From positions 109,676 to 173,675 of the forward strand of contig JBJMHZ010000054.1 in the NCBI GenBank assembly GCA_045807125.1: a stretch of DNA of 64,000 bases, in the 5' to 3' direction. Below, piece after piece: positions 1-7,755 of the stretch (the first letter of the stretch is position 1; each line of letters starts with the position of its first letter). The position numbers and the translations under genes are program-made. Below the pieces are notes generated by a model, which did not search any database, was not told where the DNA came from, and saw nothing but the letters and a program-made list of their open reading frames with translations. The DNA comes from JBJMHZ01 sp045807125. Its GTDB lineage: Bacteria; Actinomycetota; Actinomycetes; JAWWOL01.

Positions 1-2
1 GC

Positions 3-1040
3 AGCGGCGGGCGGCCGGTCGGCGTGGCGCCAGGCGCCACCGTCGACGTCGTCAAGGTGGCGAGCGCTGACGGCACGACGTCGCTGGCCGCCGTGCTCGC
101 CGGGCTGAACTGGGTGGCCCTGCACGCGGACTCCGTCCAGGTCGCGAACATCGCCCTCGGCCTGCCCACCGGCGGCCAGTGGGGCGCCGACCCGCTGAAC
201 CTCGCCACCCAATGGGTGCGCGACGCCGGCGTCCTCGTCGTCGCCGCGGCCGGCAACGTGCCCGGCCAGGTCGCCGACCCCGGCTTCGACCCCCGCGCGC
301 TGACCGTCGGCGCCGCCGACGCCACCAAGGGCCGGGTCCGGATCGCGCCGTTCTCCGGCAGCGCCCGGATCGCGGGCGTGGACAAGCCGGACGTGGTCGC
401 CTCCGGCGTCGGCGTGCTCGGTCTGCTGCCGCCCGGCTCGCTCATCGCCCAGCAGTACCCGGAGGCGCGCCAGCCGAGCGGGCTGTGGCGCGGCTCGGGC
501 ACGAGCGAGGCGACCGCCGTCACCAGCGGCGTCGCCGCCCTGTACTTCGCCGACCACCCGCGGGCCACCCCGCGCCAGGCCAAGTCCGCCCTGCGGGTCG
601 CCGCCCGGCCGGTGCGCGGCAAGGGCATCGGGGCGCGCGCCGGCGAGGGCCTGGTGCACGCCGCCGAGCAGGCCGACCGGGCCGCCGCGCGGGACGCCGG
701 CGAGGGCAGCTTCGACGCGGTGGCCTGGACGACCAGCCCCTGGGCCCAGGTCTCGATGACGGCAGCCTCGTGGGCCGCAGCCTCGTGGGCGCGGGCCGCC
801 TCGTGGGCGGGCAGCGCGTGGCAGGGCAACCAGTGGGCCTCCGGCTGGTGGGAGGCCGCCTCCTGGGCGCGCGCCGCCTCGTGGGCCTCCTCGTCGTGGG
901 CGCGGGCCGCGTCCTGGGCCGCCGCCTCGTGGGCGGCCGGTTCCTGGGCGGCCGGATCGTGGGCCGCGGCGTCCTGGGCCCGCACGCCTGGCCGCGACTC
1001 CACCGGCCCCGGTGCCGGCCACGACGGAGCGCGCTCATGA
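3..1040 (+). CDS. Secreted subtilase (S8), 5' end missing, Trp-rich repeat tail
   Basis: This is the C-terminal part of a subtilisin-like serine protease; the reading frame is open from the window edge, so the start and the Asp/His catalytic residues lie upstream. Visible S8 features are GVAPGATV near the start, the oxyanion-hole region VVVAAAGN, and the catalytic serine block GSGTSEATAVTSGVAALYF. The last 90 residues are a low-complexity tail with about fourteen Trp-containing units, mostly AASWA/AASWARA. Such a tail could bind the wall or another surface, but that is inference. The stop codon overlaps the next start (ATGA), implying translational coupling to the membrane protein and histidine kinase downstream. 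S8 family membership is clear; the substrate is unknown. Confidence 0.88.
   Translation, partial: SGGRPVGVAPGATVDVVKVASADGTTSLAAVLAGLNWVALHADSVQVANIALGLPTGGQWGADPLNLATQWVRDAGVLVVAAAGNVPGQVADPGFDPRALTVGAADATKGRVRIAPFSGSARIAGVDKPDVVASGVGVLGLLPPGSLIAQQYPEARQPSGLWRGSGTSEATAVTSGVAALYFADHPRATPRQAKSALRVAARPVRGKGIGARAGEGLVHAAEQADRAAARDAGEGSFDAVAWTTSPWAQVSMTAASWAAASWARAASWAGSAWQGNQWASGWWEAASWARAASWASSSWARAASWAAASWAAGSWAAGSWAAASWARTPGRDSTGPGAGHDGARS
753..990 (+). repeat. Degenerate tandem repeat encoding AASWA units
   Basis: The 3' end of the subtilase gene is built of imperfect repeats of gcctcgtgggc/gcgggcc, encoding AASWA, ARAASWA, AGSWA and SSSWA units interrupted by WQGNQWASGWWE. Trp recurs roughly every 5-8 residues. 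The DNA units are degenerate, so the pattern is kept at protein level. Confidence 0.85.
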
Positions 1041-2518
1041 GGCCGGTCCCCGCAGCGGTGCGGATCCGCTCGGCCGCGGTCGGCTGCCTCGCGGTGGCGA
1101 GCGCCGCGGCGACGTACGCCGGCTGGGGCCGGCCGGGCTGGTACGCGATCGGCCTGCTCGCGATCGTGGTCGCGGTCAGCGAGATCGCGACGGTCTACCT
1201 GTCCTTCGGCCGCCAGCAGTGGGCGATGTCGCTCACCGAGTCGGCGGTCGGCGCTGCGCTGGTGCTCGACCCGGGCGCGTGGACGGTCGTCGCGGTCATG
1301 CTCGGCGTGCTCGCCGCGCAGGCCTTCCGGCACCGGCCGCGGCTCAAGGTCGAGTTCAACGTCGCCCAGTTCGCGGCGTCCACCGCGGCAGCCGCGGCCA
1401 CCGCGATCGCCGTTGGGGGCGGCGTGCTGGGCGGTCTCGCCGGCATGGCCGTCTTCTGGGCGGTCAACTACGTCGCCGTCGCGGTCGCCATCTCGATGAC
1501 CACCACCCAGCGCCTGGCGAGCGTCCTCACCAGCGCCGGCCCGCTCAACCTGCTGTCCAGCGTCGGCAACACCAGCATCGGGCTGCTCGCCGCCTGGCTC
1601 GCGCTGCACGGGCCGTTCGGCCTGCTCGCCCTCGTCGTGCCGCTCGGGCTGCTCTGGGTGTCCTATGACCAGCAGACCCAGCAGGCGTTCGAGGCCAGGC
1701 TGTTCGCCGAGCTCGCGATGGGCCAGGAGCGGGTGGCCGGGCGCTCCACCGACGTGTCGGCGCGGGTCGTGCTGTCGGCCGCCGCGCGGCTGTTCGGCGG
1801 CGACGCCGAGATCGTCATCTTCGACGGCGACACCCCCGTGCACTACGTGGGCGACGAGCACCGGGTGACCAGGCGGGTGGCCGTCGCGGACACGTTCGAC
1901 GAGCCGTGGGTGCTGCGCGCGCTCGGCTCGCGCGGGCTGGTCAGCGGCGTGCAGGACGGCCGGCCGTACTGCTCGGCCGTGCTGGGGGAGCGCGACCACC
2001 CGCTGGCTGTCATGATCGCCCGCCGCCCGGCGGGGGCGCCGCCGTTCCTGCGCCGCGAGCAGGCGCTCGCCGCCGTCATGGTGCGGCAGGCGCAGAGCTG
2101 GCTGTCGGTCGCCGAGCTGACCGCGTCCAGGGACCAGGCGCTGTCCAGGGCCGAGCTGGCCGGGGAGACCGCCCGCGCGCTGGGCGACCTCGGTGCCCAC
2201 ACCTGGCCGGCGCTGCTCACCCTGCGCGAGTCGGCTGCCAGGCTGGCCCGGCTGGCCAGCCTGCCCGAGGGCCCCGACCCGGTCGGGGAGATCGTCGACG
2301 AGCTGCACTCGGCCGAGCGCGCGGTCGCCTCGCTGCTCGGGGCCATCGCCATCGCGGCCGACCCCGACCTGGCCGAGATCGAGTCCGGCCACGCGGTGCC
2401 GGCCGTCCCGCTGACCGGCCCCGTCGCCGACGGCGACGACGGCTGGACCACCACCGGCGTGCTCGAAGCTGCGCTGGAGGGATCGTTCGACAGGGCGGAG
2501 GTCGGCGCGCAGCCGTGA
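1037..2518 (+). CDS. Multi-pass membrane protein with cytoplasmic GAF-like region
   Basis: 493 aa from the ATG that overlaps the upstream TGA (ATGA). The N-terminal half (residues about 10-215) has five or six hydrophobic segments, such as WYAIGLLAIVVAVSEIATVY and LLALVVPLGLLWVSYD. The C-terminal half is soluble and looks like a divergent GAF-type sensor (region around EIVIFDGDTPVHYVGDEH) followed by a helical segment rich in Ala/Leu/Arg. It ends in a GTGA overlap with a histidine kinase. Membrane sensor plus kinase suggests that it supplies the input for that kinase or is a degenerate kinase half. No HATPase motif is visible in it. The specific signal is unknown. Confidence 0.8.
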   Translation: MRPVPAAVRIRSAAVGCLAVASAAATYAGWGRPGWYAIGLLAIVVAVSEIATVYLSFGRQQWAMSLTESAVGAALVLDPGAWTVVAVMLGVLAAQAFRHRPRLKVEFNVAQFAASTAAAAATAIAVGGGVLGGLAGMAVFWAVNYVAVAVAISMTTTQRLASVLTSAGPLNLLSSVGNTSIGLLAAWLALHGPFGLLALVVPLGLLWVSYDQQTQQAFEARLFAELAMGQERVAGRSTDVSARVVLSAAARLFGGDAEIVIFDGDTPVHYVGDEHRVTRRVAVADTFDEPWVLRALGSRGLVSGVQDGRPYCSAVLGERDHPLAVMIARRPAGAPPFLRREQALAAVMVRQAQSWLSVAELTASRDQALSRAELAGETARALGDLGAHTWPALLTLRESAARLARLASLPEGPDPVGEIVDELHSAERAVASLLGAIAIAADPDLAEIESGHAVPAVPLTGPVADGDDGWTTTGVLEAALEGSFDRAEVGAQP

Positions 2519-3627
2519 CCCGTCGCCGCTCGTGGCCGGCTGCCCTGCCGCTCGCCGTGCTCGCGGGCGGAGGGACGGCGGCGGCCGCGCTCACCGCGGG
2601 CCTCGCGGCCGTGGTGGCGCTGTCCGCCCTCGGCGCGCTGGACGGCCGGACCGGCGCGAGCGTGCTCGTCGCGGTCGTCGTCGGCCTGCTGCCGGCGGCG
2701 GTGACCGGCTACGGGGCGTCGCGGCTGTCCGCGTCCCTGCACGAGCTCAACGCCGACGCGGTCCGCCGGCTCACCGAGCCGGGCACGTCGATGCTGCCGC
2801 GCCCCCGCTCGCGCGGCGCCCTGCTGCGGGCGAGCGCGGAGTTCGCCGCCCTCGAGCGGACGCTCGACGCGCTGCACCTGCGGGTCCGGGTCGCCGACGA
2901 GCTCGCCGAGCGCCGCCGGCGCACCGCCGAGACCGCCAGCGCCGGCATGTACGAGCTGCTGTCCGGCCTCGTCGCGGCGGAGGAGGGCACCCGCGGGCAG
3001 CTGTCCGCGGAGCTGCACGACACGGTCGCGCAGTCGCTCGCGCTGGCCCGCACGCTGCTGGCCGACGTGCTGTCATCCGGGCCGGTGCCGGCCCAGCTCG
3101 AGCGCGCCGCCGATTACGTCGCCGAGGCCGAGGAGCAGGTGCGCGCGGTCATGGCCCGCACCCGGCCGCCGGCCCTGCGCGACGGCGACCTCGCCCGCGC
3201 GGTGAGCATGCTGCGCGACGACATGGCTGCCCGCTACGGCCTCGCCGTCGAGGTGAGCTGGCCGGACGAGCCGTACCCGCTCTCGCTGGTCACCGCGATC
3301 ACCGTCTACCGCTTCTTCCAGGAGGCGCTGGTCAACGTCGTCAAGCACGCCGACGTCGACGAGGCGGTCATCTCCCTGCAGGTCAGCGAGCACGAGATCG
3401 TCGCCGAGGTCCACGACGAGGGGCCGGGCTTCGACCCGGCGGCCGTGCGCCCGGACAAGGGCCGCCACGTCGGCCTCGGCCTGCTCCGCGAGCGGGTCCG
3501 CCTCGCCGGCGGCAGCCTGACCGTGGACGCCGCGCCGGGGGCCGGTACCCGGCTCGCCCTGCGCCTGCCCCGCGTCGGCGCCGCCGCGCGCACCGGCCCG
3601 CGGTCGGCCGCCCTGCTCGCCGGCTGA
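2515..3627 (+). CDS. Sensor histidine kinase, NarL/DesK (HisKA_3) class
   Basis: 370 aa from a GTG that overlaps the previous stop (GTGA). Residues about 5-65 hold two membrane segments. A HAMP-like linker follows, and the HisKA_3 dimerisation helix carries the phospho-acceptor in SAELHDTVAQSLALA (His near residue 168). The HATPase_c domain shows the N box EALVNVVKHA, the G1 box DEGPGFD and the G2 box GLGLLRERVRLAGG. Kinases of this class normally pass phosphate to a LuxR-type response regulator. None is encoded here, so the partner must lie elsewhere. The gene is co-transcribed with the subtilase and membrane protein and ends at a hairpin shared with the convergent DUF3000 gene. Confidence 0.93.
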   Translation: MTRRRSWPAALPLAVLAGGGTAAAALTAGLAAVVALSALGALDGRTGASVLVAVVVGLLPAAVTGYGASRLSASLHELNADAVRRLTEPGTSMLPRPRSRGALLRASAEFAALERTLDALHLRVRVADELAERRRRTAETASAGMYELLSGLVAAEEGTRGQLSAELHDTVAQSLALARTLLADVLSSGPVPAQLERAADYVAEAEEQVRAVMARTRPPALRDGDLARAVSMLRDDMAARYGLAVEVSWPDEPYPLSLVTAITVYRFFQEALVNVVKHADVDEAVISLQVSEHEIVAEVHDEGPGFDPAAVRPDKGRHVGLGLLRERVRLAGGSLTVDAAPGAGTRLALRLPRVGAAARTGPRSAALLAG

Positions 3628-3630
3628 GCC

Positions 3631-3657
3631 GGCTGAGCCAGCTGAGCCAGCTCAGCC
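3631..3657. terminator. Bidirectional hairpin between convergent genes
   Basis: An 8-bp inverted repeat, GGCTGAGC and GCTCAGCC with an 11-nt loop, lies between the histidine kinase stop and the DUF3000 stop. No U-tract follows, as is common in high-GC actinomycetes. The preceding ggctgagcc is repeated, giving alternative pairings. Confidence 0.55.
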
Positions 3658-4248
3658 GCCGCCGGCTCGCTTGCGCGGCGGCGGCAGCGGCGCGACGCCG
3701 GGCGCGACCGGCGGCAGGCCGCCCGCGTAGCAGAGGACGTCGCACCACGCGCGCAGGTGCGCGGACAGGTCGACGTCCAGCGGCGTCCACGACGCCCGTA
3801 CCTCGACCTCAGCGCTCGTCGCCCGCCCGGCCATCGCGCCGAAGCTCTCCGACGCGGCCCTCGTCACCGTGCCCCCGGCCGCGGCGTAGGCCGCCCCGTG
3901 CGCCCCCAAGGCGTCGAGCAGCCAGCTCCAGCCCACCCCGCCGAGGAACGGGTCGGTCGCGATCTCGTGCTCGAGGTCGGCCCGGACGAACGCGACGATG
4001 CGCATCGGGCCGCCCCACGCCGGGTCGCCGGCCGGGTCGTAGAGCAGCACCAGCCGCCCGGTGGCGAGCTCGAGGCCGTCGTCGACGACCTCGGCGCCGA
4101 GGGCGAACGCGTGCGGCGCGAGCCGGGTCGGCGCCGGGGTCTCGGTCAGCACCACCTCGGCGCGGACGCTGACCGACCGCAGGCTCGTGACGGCCTCGGC
4201 GAAGGCCGCCGGAGCCGTGGGTGGCAGGTTGCCGGCGCGCATGGGCAC
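3652..4248 (-). CDS. DUF3000 family protein
   Basis: 198 aa, matching the actinobacterial DUF3000 family in length and sequence. Recognisable blocks are VRAEVVLTETPAPTRLAPHA near residue 30 and WSWLLDALGAHGA near residue 108. It ends in a basic, Pro-rich tail (PLPPPRKRAGGG). Its place immediately upstream of, and divergent from, hemE is the arrangement remembered for this family in actinomycetes, where it often sits between hemE and ribonuclease D. Biochemical function is unknown. An alternative ATG two codons in (4242) is possible. Confidence 0.85.
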   Translation of the reverse strand: MPMRAGNLPPTAPAAFAEAVTSLRSVSVRAEVVLTETPAPTRLAPHAFALGAEVVDDGLELATGRLVLLYDPAGDPAWGGPMRIVAFVRADLEHEIATDPFLGGVGWSWLLDALGAHGAAYAAAGGTVTRAASESFGAMAGRATSAEVEVRASWTPLDVDLSAHLRAWCDVLCYAGGLPPVAPGVAPLPPPRKRAGGG

Positions 4249-4375
4249 CAGCGTAGGTCGCCGCGGCCGGCGCGGGAGCCTGCGGCGCGCCGGGGCACGG
4301 CAACCTCTCCGCGCGGTCGCGACACGCCGCCCGCGCCTCCCGCGCTCCCGTCACGGCGCGTGCGAAGGTCGTCGC

Positions 4376-4555
4376 GTGCTGGAAGACATGTTCTGCGTGA
4401 TCTGCCGTACGGAGATGCCGTTCGAGCAGCCGCCGTGCGCCGACGGCCACGACGCCGACTGCGCCGAGTGGGTGTGCACCGCCTGCGGCGCCGCCATGCT
4501 GCGCGGCCAGGCACCGGCCGTGGTCGCCGTCTCGACCGGCATCGCCGCCGCTTAG
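4376..4555 (+). CDS. Small Cys-rich (zinc-ribbon-like) protein
   Basis: 59 aa from a GTG at 4376, preceded by GAAGG with 7-nt spacing; an ATG at 4388 is the alternative start. It has four cysteines in two pairs, CVIC near the N-terminus and CTAC in the middle, plus CADGHDADC between them. This looks like a treble-clef or zinc-ribbon knuckle. It lies just upstream of hemE on the same strand. No named family was recognised. The zinc-binding suggestion rests only on the CxxC spacing. Confidence 0.6.
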   Translation: MLEDMFCVICRTEMPFEQPPCADGHDADCAEWVCTACGAAMLRGQAPAVVAVSTGIAAA

Positions 4556-4628
4556 CCGCCGCTCGACCGCTGCTCCGCCGGGGCCGTCGCGGCGGGCGGT
4601 GCCGGGGTCGGCGTGGGAGCATCAGCCG

Positions 4629-5687
4629 GTGAGCAGCCCGTCCGGCCCGTCCAGCGCACCCGAGCGTCCCAGCCCGTTCCTCGACGCGTGCCGGCGCAAG
4701 CCGGTCCCGCACGCGCCGGTCTGGTTCATGCGCCAGGCGGGGCGGGCGCTGCCCGAGTACCGCAGGCTCCGCGAGGGCGTCGCCATGCTGGACGCCTGCC
4801 GCCGCCCCGACCTGATCCACGAGATCACCATGCAGCCGGTGCGCCGCTACGGCGTCGACGCCGCGATCCTGTTCTCCGACATCGTGGTGCCGCTCGCGGC
4901 GGTCGGCGTCGACCTCGACATCGTCCCCGGCGTCGGGCCGGTCATCGCCCGGCCGGTGCGGGAGCCGGCCGACGTCGAGCGGTTGCGGCCGCTCGAGCCG
5001 GGCGACGTCGCGTACGTCGCCGAGGCGGTCCGATCGCTTCGCGCCGAGCTCGGCGGCACCGCGCTGATCGGCTTCGCCGGCGCGCCGTTCACGCTCGCGA
5101 GCTACCTCGTGGAGGGCGGTCCCTCGCGCAACCACGAGCGGACCAAGGCACTGATGTACTCCCGCGACCCGCTCTGGAGCGCGCTGCTCGACCGCCTCGC
5201 CGACATCGCCCTCGCGTTCCTGCGGGTGCAGGTCGAGGCCGGCGCGCAAGCGGTGCAGCTGTTCGACTCCTGGGCCGGTGCCCTGGCCGCCGCCGACTAC
5301 GAGCGGTACGTGCTGCCGGCGTCGGCCCGGGTGCTCGACGGGCTGGCGGCCTCGGGCGTGCCCCGCATCCACTTCGGCGTCGGCACCGGCGAGCTGCTCG
5401 GCCTCATGGGCCGGGCCGGGGCCGACGTCGTCGGGGTCGACTGGCGGGTGCCGCTCGACGTCGCGGTCGACCGGATCGGCCCCGGCCGCGCGGTGCAGGG
5501 CAACCTCGACCCGGCGGTGGCCTTCGCGCCGTGGCCCGTGGTGGCCGAGCGGGTGCGCGAGGTGCTGCGGGCCGGGCGGGCCGCCGAGGGGCACGTGTTC
5601 AACCTCGGGCATGGCGTGCTGCCCGGCACCGACCCCGACGTGCTGACCCGCGTCGTCGAGCTCGTCCACGAGGAGTCCGCCAGGTGA
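4629..5687 (+). CDS. hemE: Uroporphyrinogen decarboxylase
   Basis: 352 aa. It decarboxylates the four acetate side chains of uroporphyrinogen III to give coproporphyrinogen III in the cytosol. Family blocks are complete: PVWFMRQAGRALPEYR near residue 30 (substrate-binding Arg), FSDIVVP near residue 82 (catalytic Asp), GFAGAPFTLASYLVEGG near residue 150, and NLGHGVLPGTDP near the C-terminus. The start is set at GTG 4629 because GGGAG lies 9 nt upstream and the sequence before it is not conserved-looking; the frame is open to 4599. The stop overlaps the next start (GTGA), coupling it to the ferrochelatase gene. Confidence 0.97.
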   Translation: MSSPSGPSSAPERPSPFLDACRRKPVPHAPVWFMRQAGRALPEYRRLREGVAMLDACRRPDLIHEITMQPVRRYGVDAAILFSDIVVPLAAVGVDLDIVPGVGPVIARPVREPADVERLRPLEPGDVAYVAEAVRSLRAELGGTALIGFAGAPFTLASYLVEGGPSRNHERTKALMYSRDPLWSALLDRLADIALAFLRVQVEAGAQAVQLFDSWAGALAAADYERYVLPASARVLDGLAASGVPRIHFGVGTGELLGLMGRAGADVVGVDWRVPLDVAVDRIGPGRAVQGNLDPAVAFAPWPVVAERVREVLRAGRAAEGHVFNLGHGVLPGTDPDVLTRVVELVHEESAR

Positions 5688-6601
5688 GAGCGCCGATCGG
5701 CGTCCTCGCCATGGCGTACGGGACGCCGCGCGACCGCGACGGCATCGAGGCGTACTACACCGACATCAGGCGCGGCCGCCCGCCCACGCCGGAGCTGCTC
5801 GCCCAGCTGGTGGCGCGCTACGACGCGCTCGGCGGCACGTTCCCGCTGCGGGCGCTGACGGCGGCGCAGTGCGCGGGGCTGCAGGCCGCGCTCGACGACG
5901 TCGACGCCGGCCGCTACGCCGTCGCGCTCGGGCAGAAGCACGCCCAGCCGAGCGTCGAGGACGGCGTGCGCGAGCTGGCCGGGCGCGGCGCCCACCGGGT
6001 GGTCGGCCTGGTGCTGGCGCCGCACTACTCGCGGTTCTCCGTCGGGGAGTACGCCGAGCGGGCCGCCGCCGAGGGCGAGCTGGCCGGGGTGCCGGTTGAG
6101 ACCGTCGAGTCGTGGCACCTGCTGCCCGCGTACGTCGACTTCCTCGCCGCGGCGGTGACCGACGCGCTCGCCGCCGTCCCGCCCGGCAGCGACGTGCTGT
6201 TCACCGCGCACTCGCTGCCCGAGCGCATCCTGGCCACCGGCGACCCGTACCCGGCGCAGCTGCGCGAGACCGCCGAGGCGGTGGCCGGGCGGCTGCGGCT
6301 CGACCGGTGGGCCGTTGGCTGGCAGTCGGCCGGGCGCACCCCCGAGCCGTGGCTCGGGCCGGACGTGCTCGAGGTGGTGCGGGCCAGGGCAGCCGCCGGG
6401 GCGGCCGGTCTCGTGGCGTGCGCGTGCGGCTTCGTCGCCGATCACCTGGAGGTGGCCTACGACCTCGACATCGAGGCGGCCGGGCTCGCCGCGTCGCTCG
6501 GGCTGCCGTTCGCCCGCACCCGGTCGGTCAACGACGACGCCGGCGTGCTGCGCGAGCTGGCCCGGCTCGTGGCTGACCGGGCCGACCGGGCCGCCCCGTG
6601 A
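5684..6601 (+). CDS. hemH: Coproporphyrin III ferrochelatase
   Basis: 305 aa from a GTG overlapping the hemE stop. It inserts Fe2+ into coproporphyrin III, the third step of the Gram-positive haem route. Signature blocks are GVLAMAYGTP at the N-terminus, LAPHYSRFSVGEY near residue 113 (metal-site His), FTAHSLPERI near residue 173, and ACACGFVADHLEVAYDLD near residue 245. The paired Cys in ACAC recall the [2Fe-2S] ligands described in some actinobacterial ferrochelatases; whether a cluster is bound cannot be judged. The presence of chdC nearby argues for the coproporphyrin-using form (CpfC) rather than protoporphyrin ferrochelatase. Confidence 0.95.
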   Translation: MRAPIGVLAMAYGTPRDRDGIEAYYTDIRRGRPPTPELLAQLVARYDALGGTFPLRALTAAQCAGLQAALDDVDAGRYAVALGQKHAQPSVEDGVRELAGRGAHRVVGLVLAPHYSRFSVGEYAERAAAEGELAGVPVETVESWHLLPAYVDFLAAAVTDALAAVPPGSDVLFTAHSLPERILATGDPYPAQLRETAEAVAGRLRLDRWAVGWQSAGRTPEPWLGPDVLEVVRARAAAGAAGLVACACGFVADHLEVAYDLDIEAAGLAASLGLPFARTRSVNDDAGVLRELARLVADRADRAAP

Positions 6602-6638
6602 CCGACCGGCCCGGTCGGGTGGGCTGAGCGCGGCTCAG
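6602..6638. terminator. Two adjacent hairpins between convergent hemH and DUF4349 genes
   Basis: CCGACCGG/CCGGTCGG forms an 8-bp inverted repeat at 6602-6618. It is followed by CTGAGC-gcg-GCTCAG at 6624-6638, which spans the stop codon of the opposing gene. Placement between convergent genes supports a bidirectional terminator. Confidence 0.5.
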
Positions 6639-7603
6639 GCCTCCGGCGCGGGTGCCGGCGCCCGCGTCCCACGGCGGTCGCGCACCGCGCGCCTGCCCCA
6701 CCACCAGGCGGCGCCGAGCAGGGCGAGGACCACGGCGAAGGGCAGCACCGCGCCGAGGACGACGACGAGCGCGACCACGGCGGTGGTGAAGGCGTGCCAG
6801 CCGCCGCGCAGGCCGGCGAGGAAGCTGGTGCCGCGGTCGAGGCTCGCCGCCGGCGCCGGGTGCCCGGCCTTGGTGAGCTGGAGGCTGATCGAGCTCAGCG
6901 CTACCTGGTCGGTGAGCAGCCCGAGCCGTCCCTCGAGCGACTCGAGGTCGGACTCCCGGCTGGTCAGCTCGCCCTCGATGTCGACGATCTGCCCGACGGT
7001 GGTCGCCCTGGCGAGCAGGGCGCGCACCCGCGCGACGCTGGCGCGGGCGGTCGCGACCCGGCTGGTGAGGTCGACCACCTGGTCGCTGACGTCCTCGGCG
7101 CTCGCCGACGTCGACAGCCGGGTGCCGAGCCGGCCGAGGGCGGCCCGTACCTCGGTGAACTTCGCCGCCGGCACCTTGAACGCGAGGTCGTCGCTGTCGT
7201 TGCCGCTCTGCTGCTCGCTCGCGAGGTAGCCGCCGGCCGCGGTCACGATGTCGGTGGCCCTGGCCGCCTGCGCCGCCACGTCGCGGACCCGCAGCGCTAG
7301 CTCGGCGCGGTAGACGATGGAGCGGTCGACGTCGGTGCCGGGGCGCAGCAGGACGCGGCCGGGCGGCAAGGCGCTCGACCCCGACCTGGCGCCGCCCGCC
7401 TTGGCCGGCATGCGACCGGCGGTGCCGGTCCCGCCGCCCGCCACGTCGCCGGCGCCCGCCGCAGGGGCGGCCTGCCCGCCGGCGGACGAGCTCCCGGCCC
7501 CTTCGCCGCTGCCGCCGCACCCGCTCGTCACCAGGATCGCCGTCAGGCCGAGCGCGGCGCCGACCGCCGGGCGCCGCCACCGCCGTGCCGAAGCTGTCGT
7601 CAT
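6635..7603 (-). CDS. DUF4349 lipoprotein
   Basis: 322 aa from the ATG at 7603, chosen because AGGAG lies 7 nt upstream; the frame is open to 7699 but that extension looks non-coding. An N-terminal signal with a lipobox-like VTSGC puts a lipid-modified Cys at residue 29. A Gly/Ala/Ser-rich linker follows, then the DUF4349 region: YRAELALRVRDVAAQA, GGYLASEQQ, and a long coiled coil around residues 180-240. It ends with a C-terminal membrane helix (about 275-300) and a basic tail. The protein is probably anchored at both ends, with its coiled coil outside. It interrupts the haem cluster on the opposite strand and has no obvious link to haem synthesis. Confidence 0.9.
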   Translation of the reverse strand: MTTASARRWRRPAVGAALGLTAILVTSGCGGSGEGAGSSSAGGQAAPAAGAGDVAGGGTGTAGRMPAKAGGARSGSSALPPGRVLLRPGTDVDRSIVYRAELALRVRDVAAQAARATDIVTAAGGYLASEQQSGNDSDDLAFKVPAAKFTEVRAALGRLGTRLSTSASAEDVSDQVVDLTSRVATARASVARVRALLARATTVGQIVDIEGELTSRESDLESLEGRLGLLTDQVALSSISLQLTKAGHPAPAASLDRGTSFLAGLRGGWHAFTTAVVALVVVLGAVLPFAVVLALLGAAWWWGRRAVRDRRGTRAPAPAPEA

Positions 7604-7755
7604 CCGCCCGCTCCTGTCCGTGTCCAGCCAGCTGCCGCCCCGGCCTGCGTGCGGGGCGCCGTCGGTGGTGAGACAGCGGCCCGAGCGCTCCGGTTTCACC
7701 GGCTCGGGAACGATCCGGTAACGCCGCCCCTCCCGCGCCGTGGCAGGGTGAGCGC

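Noticed and set aside
179..1036. Long plus-strand frame extending upstream of the membrane sensor gene
   Set aside because: Composition is Arg/Gly/Pro-rich, typical of an out-of-frame read across the subtilase gene; true similarity starts at the ATG at 1037.
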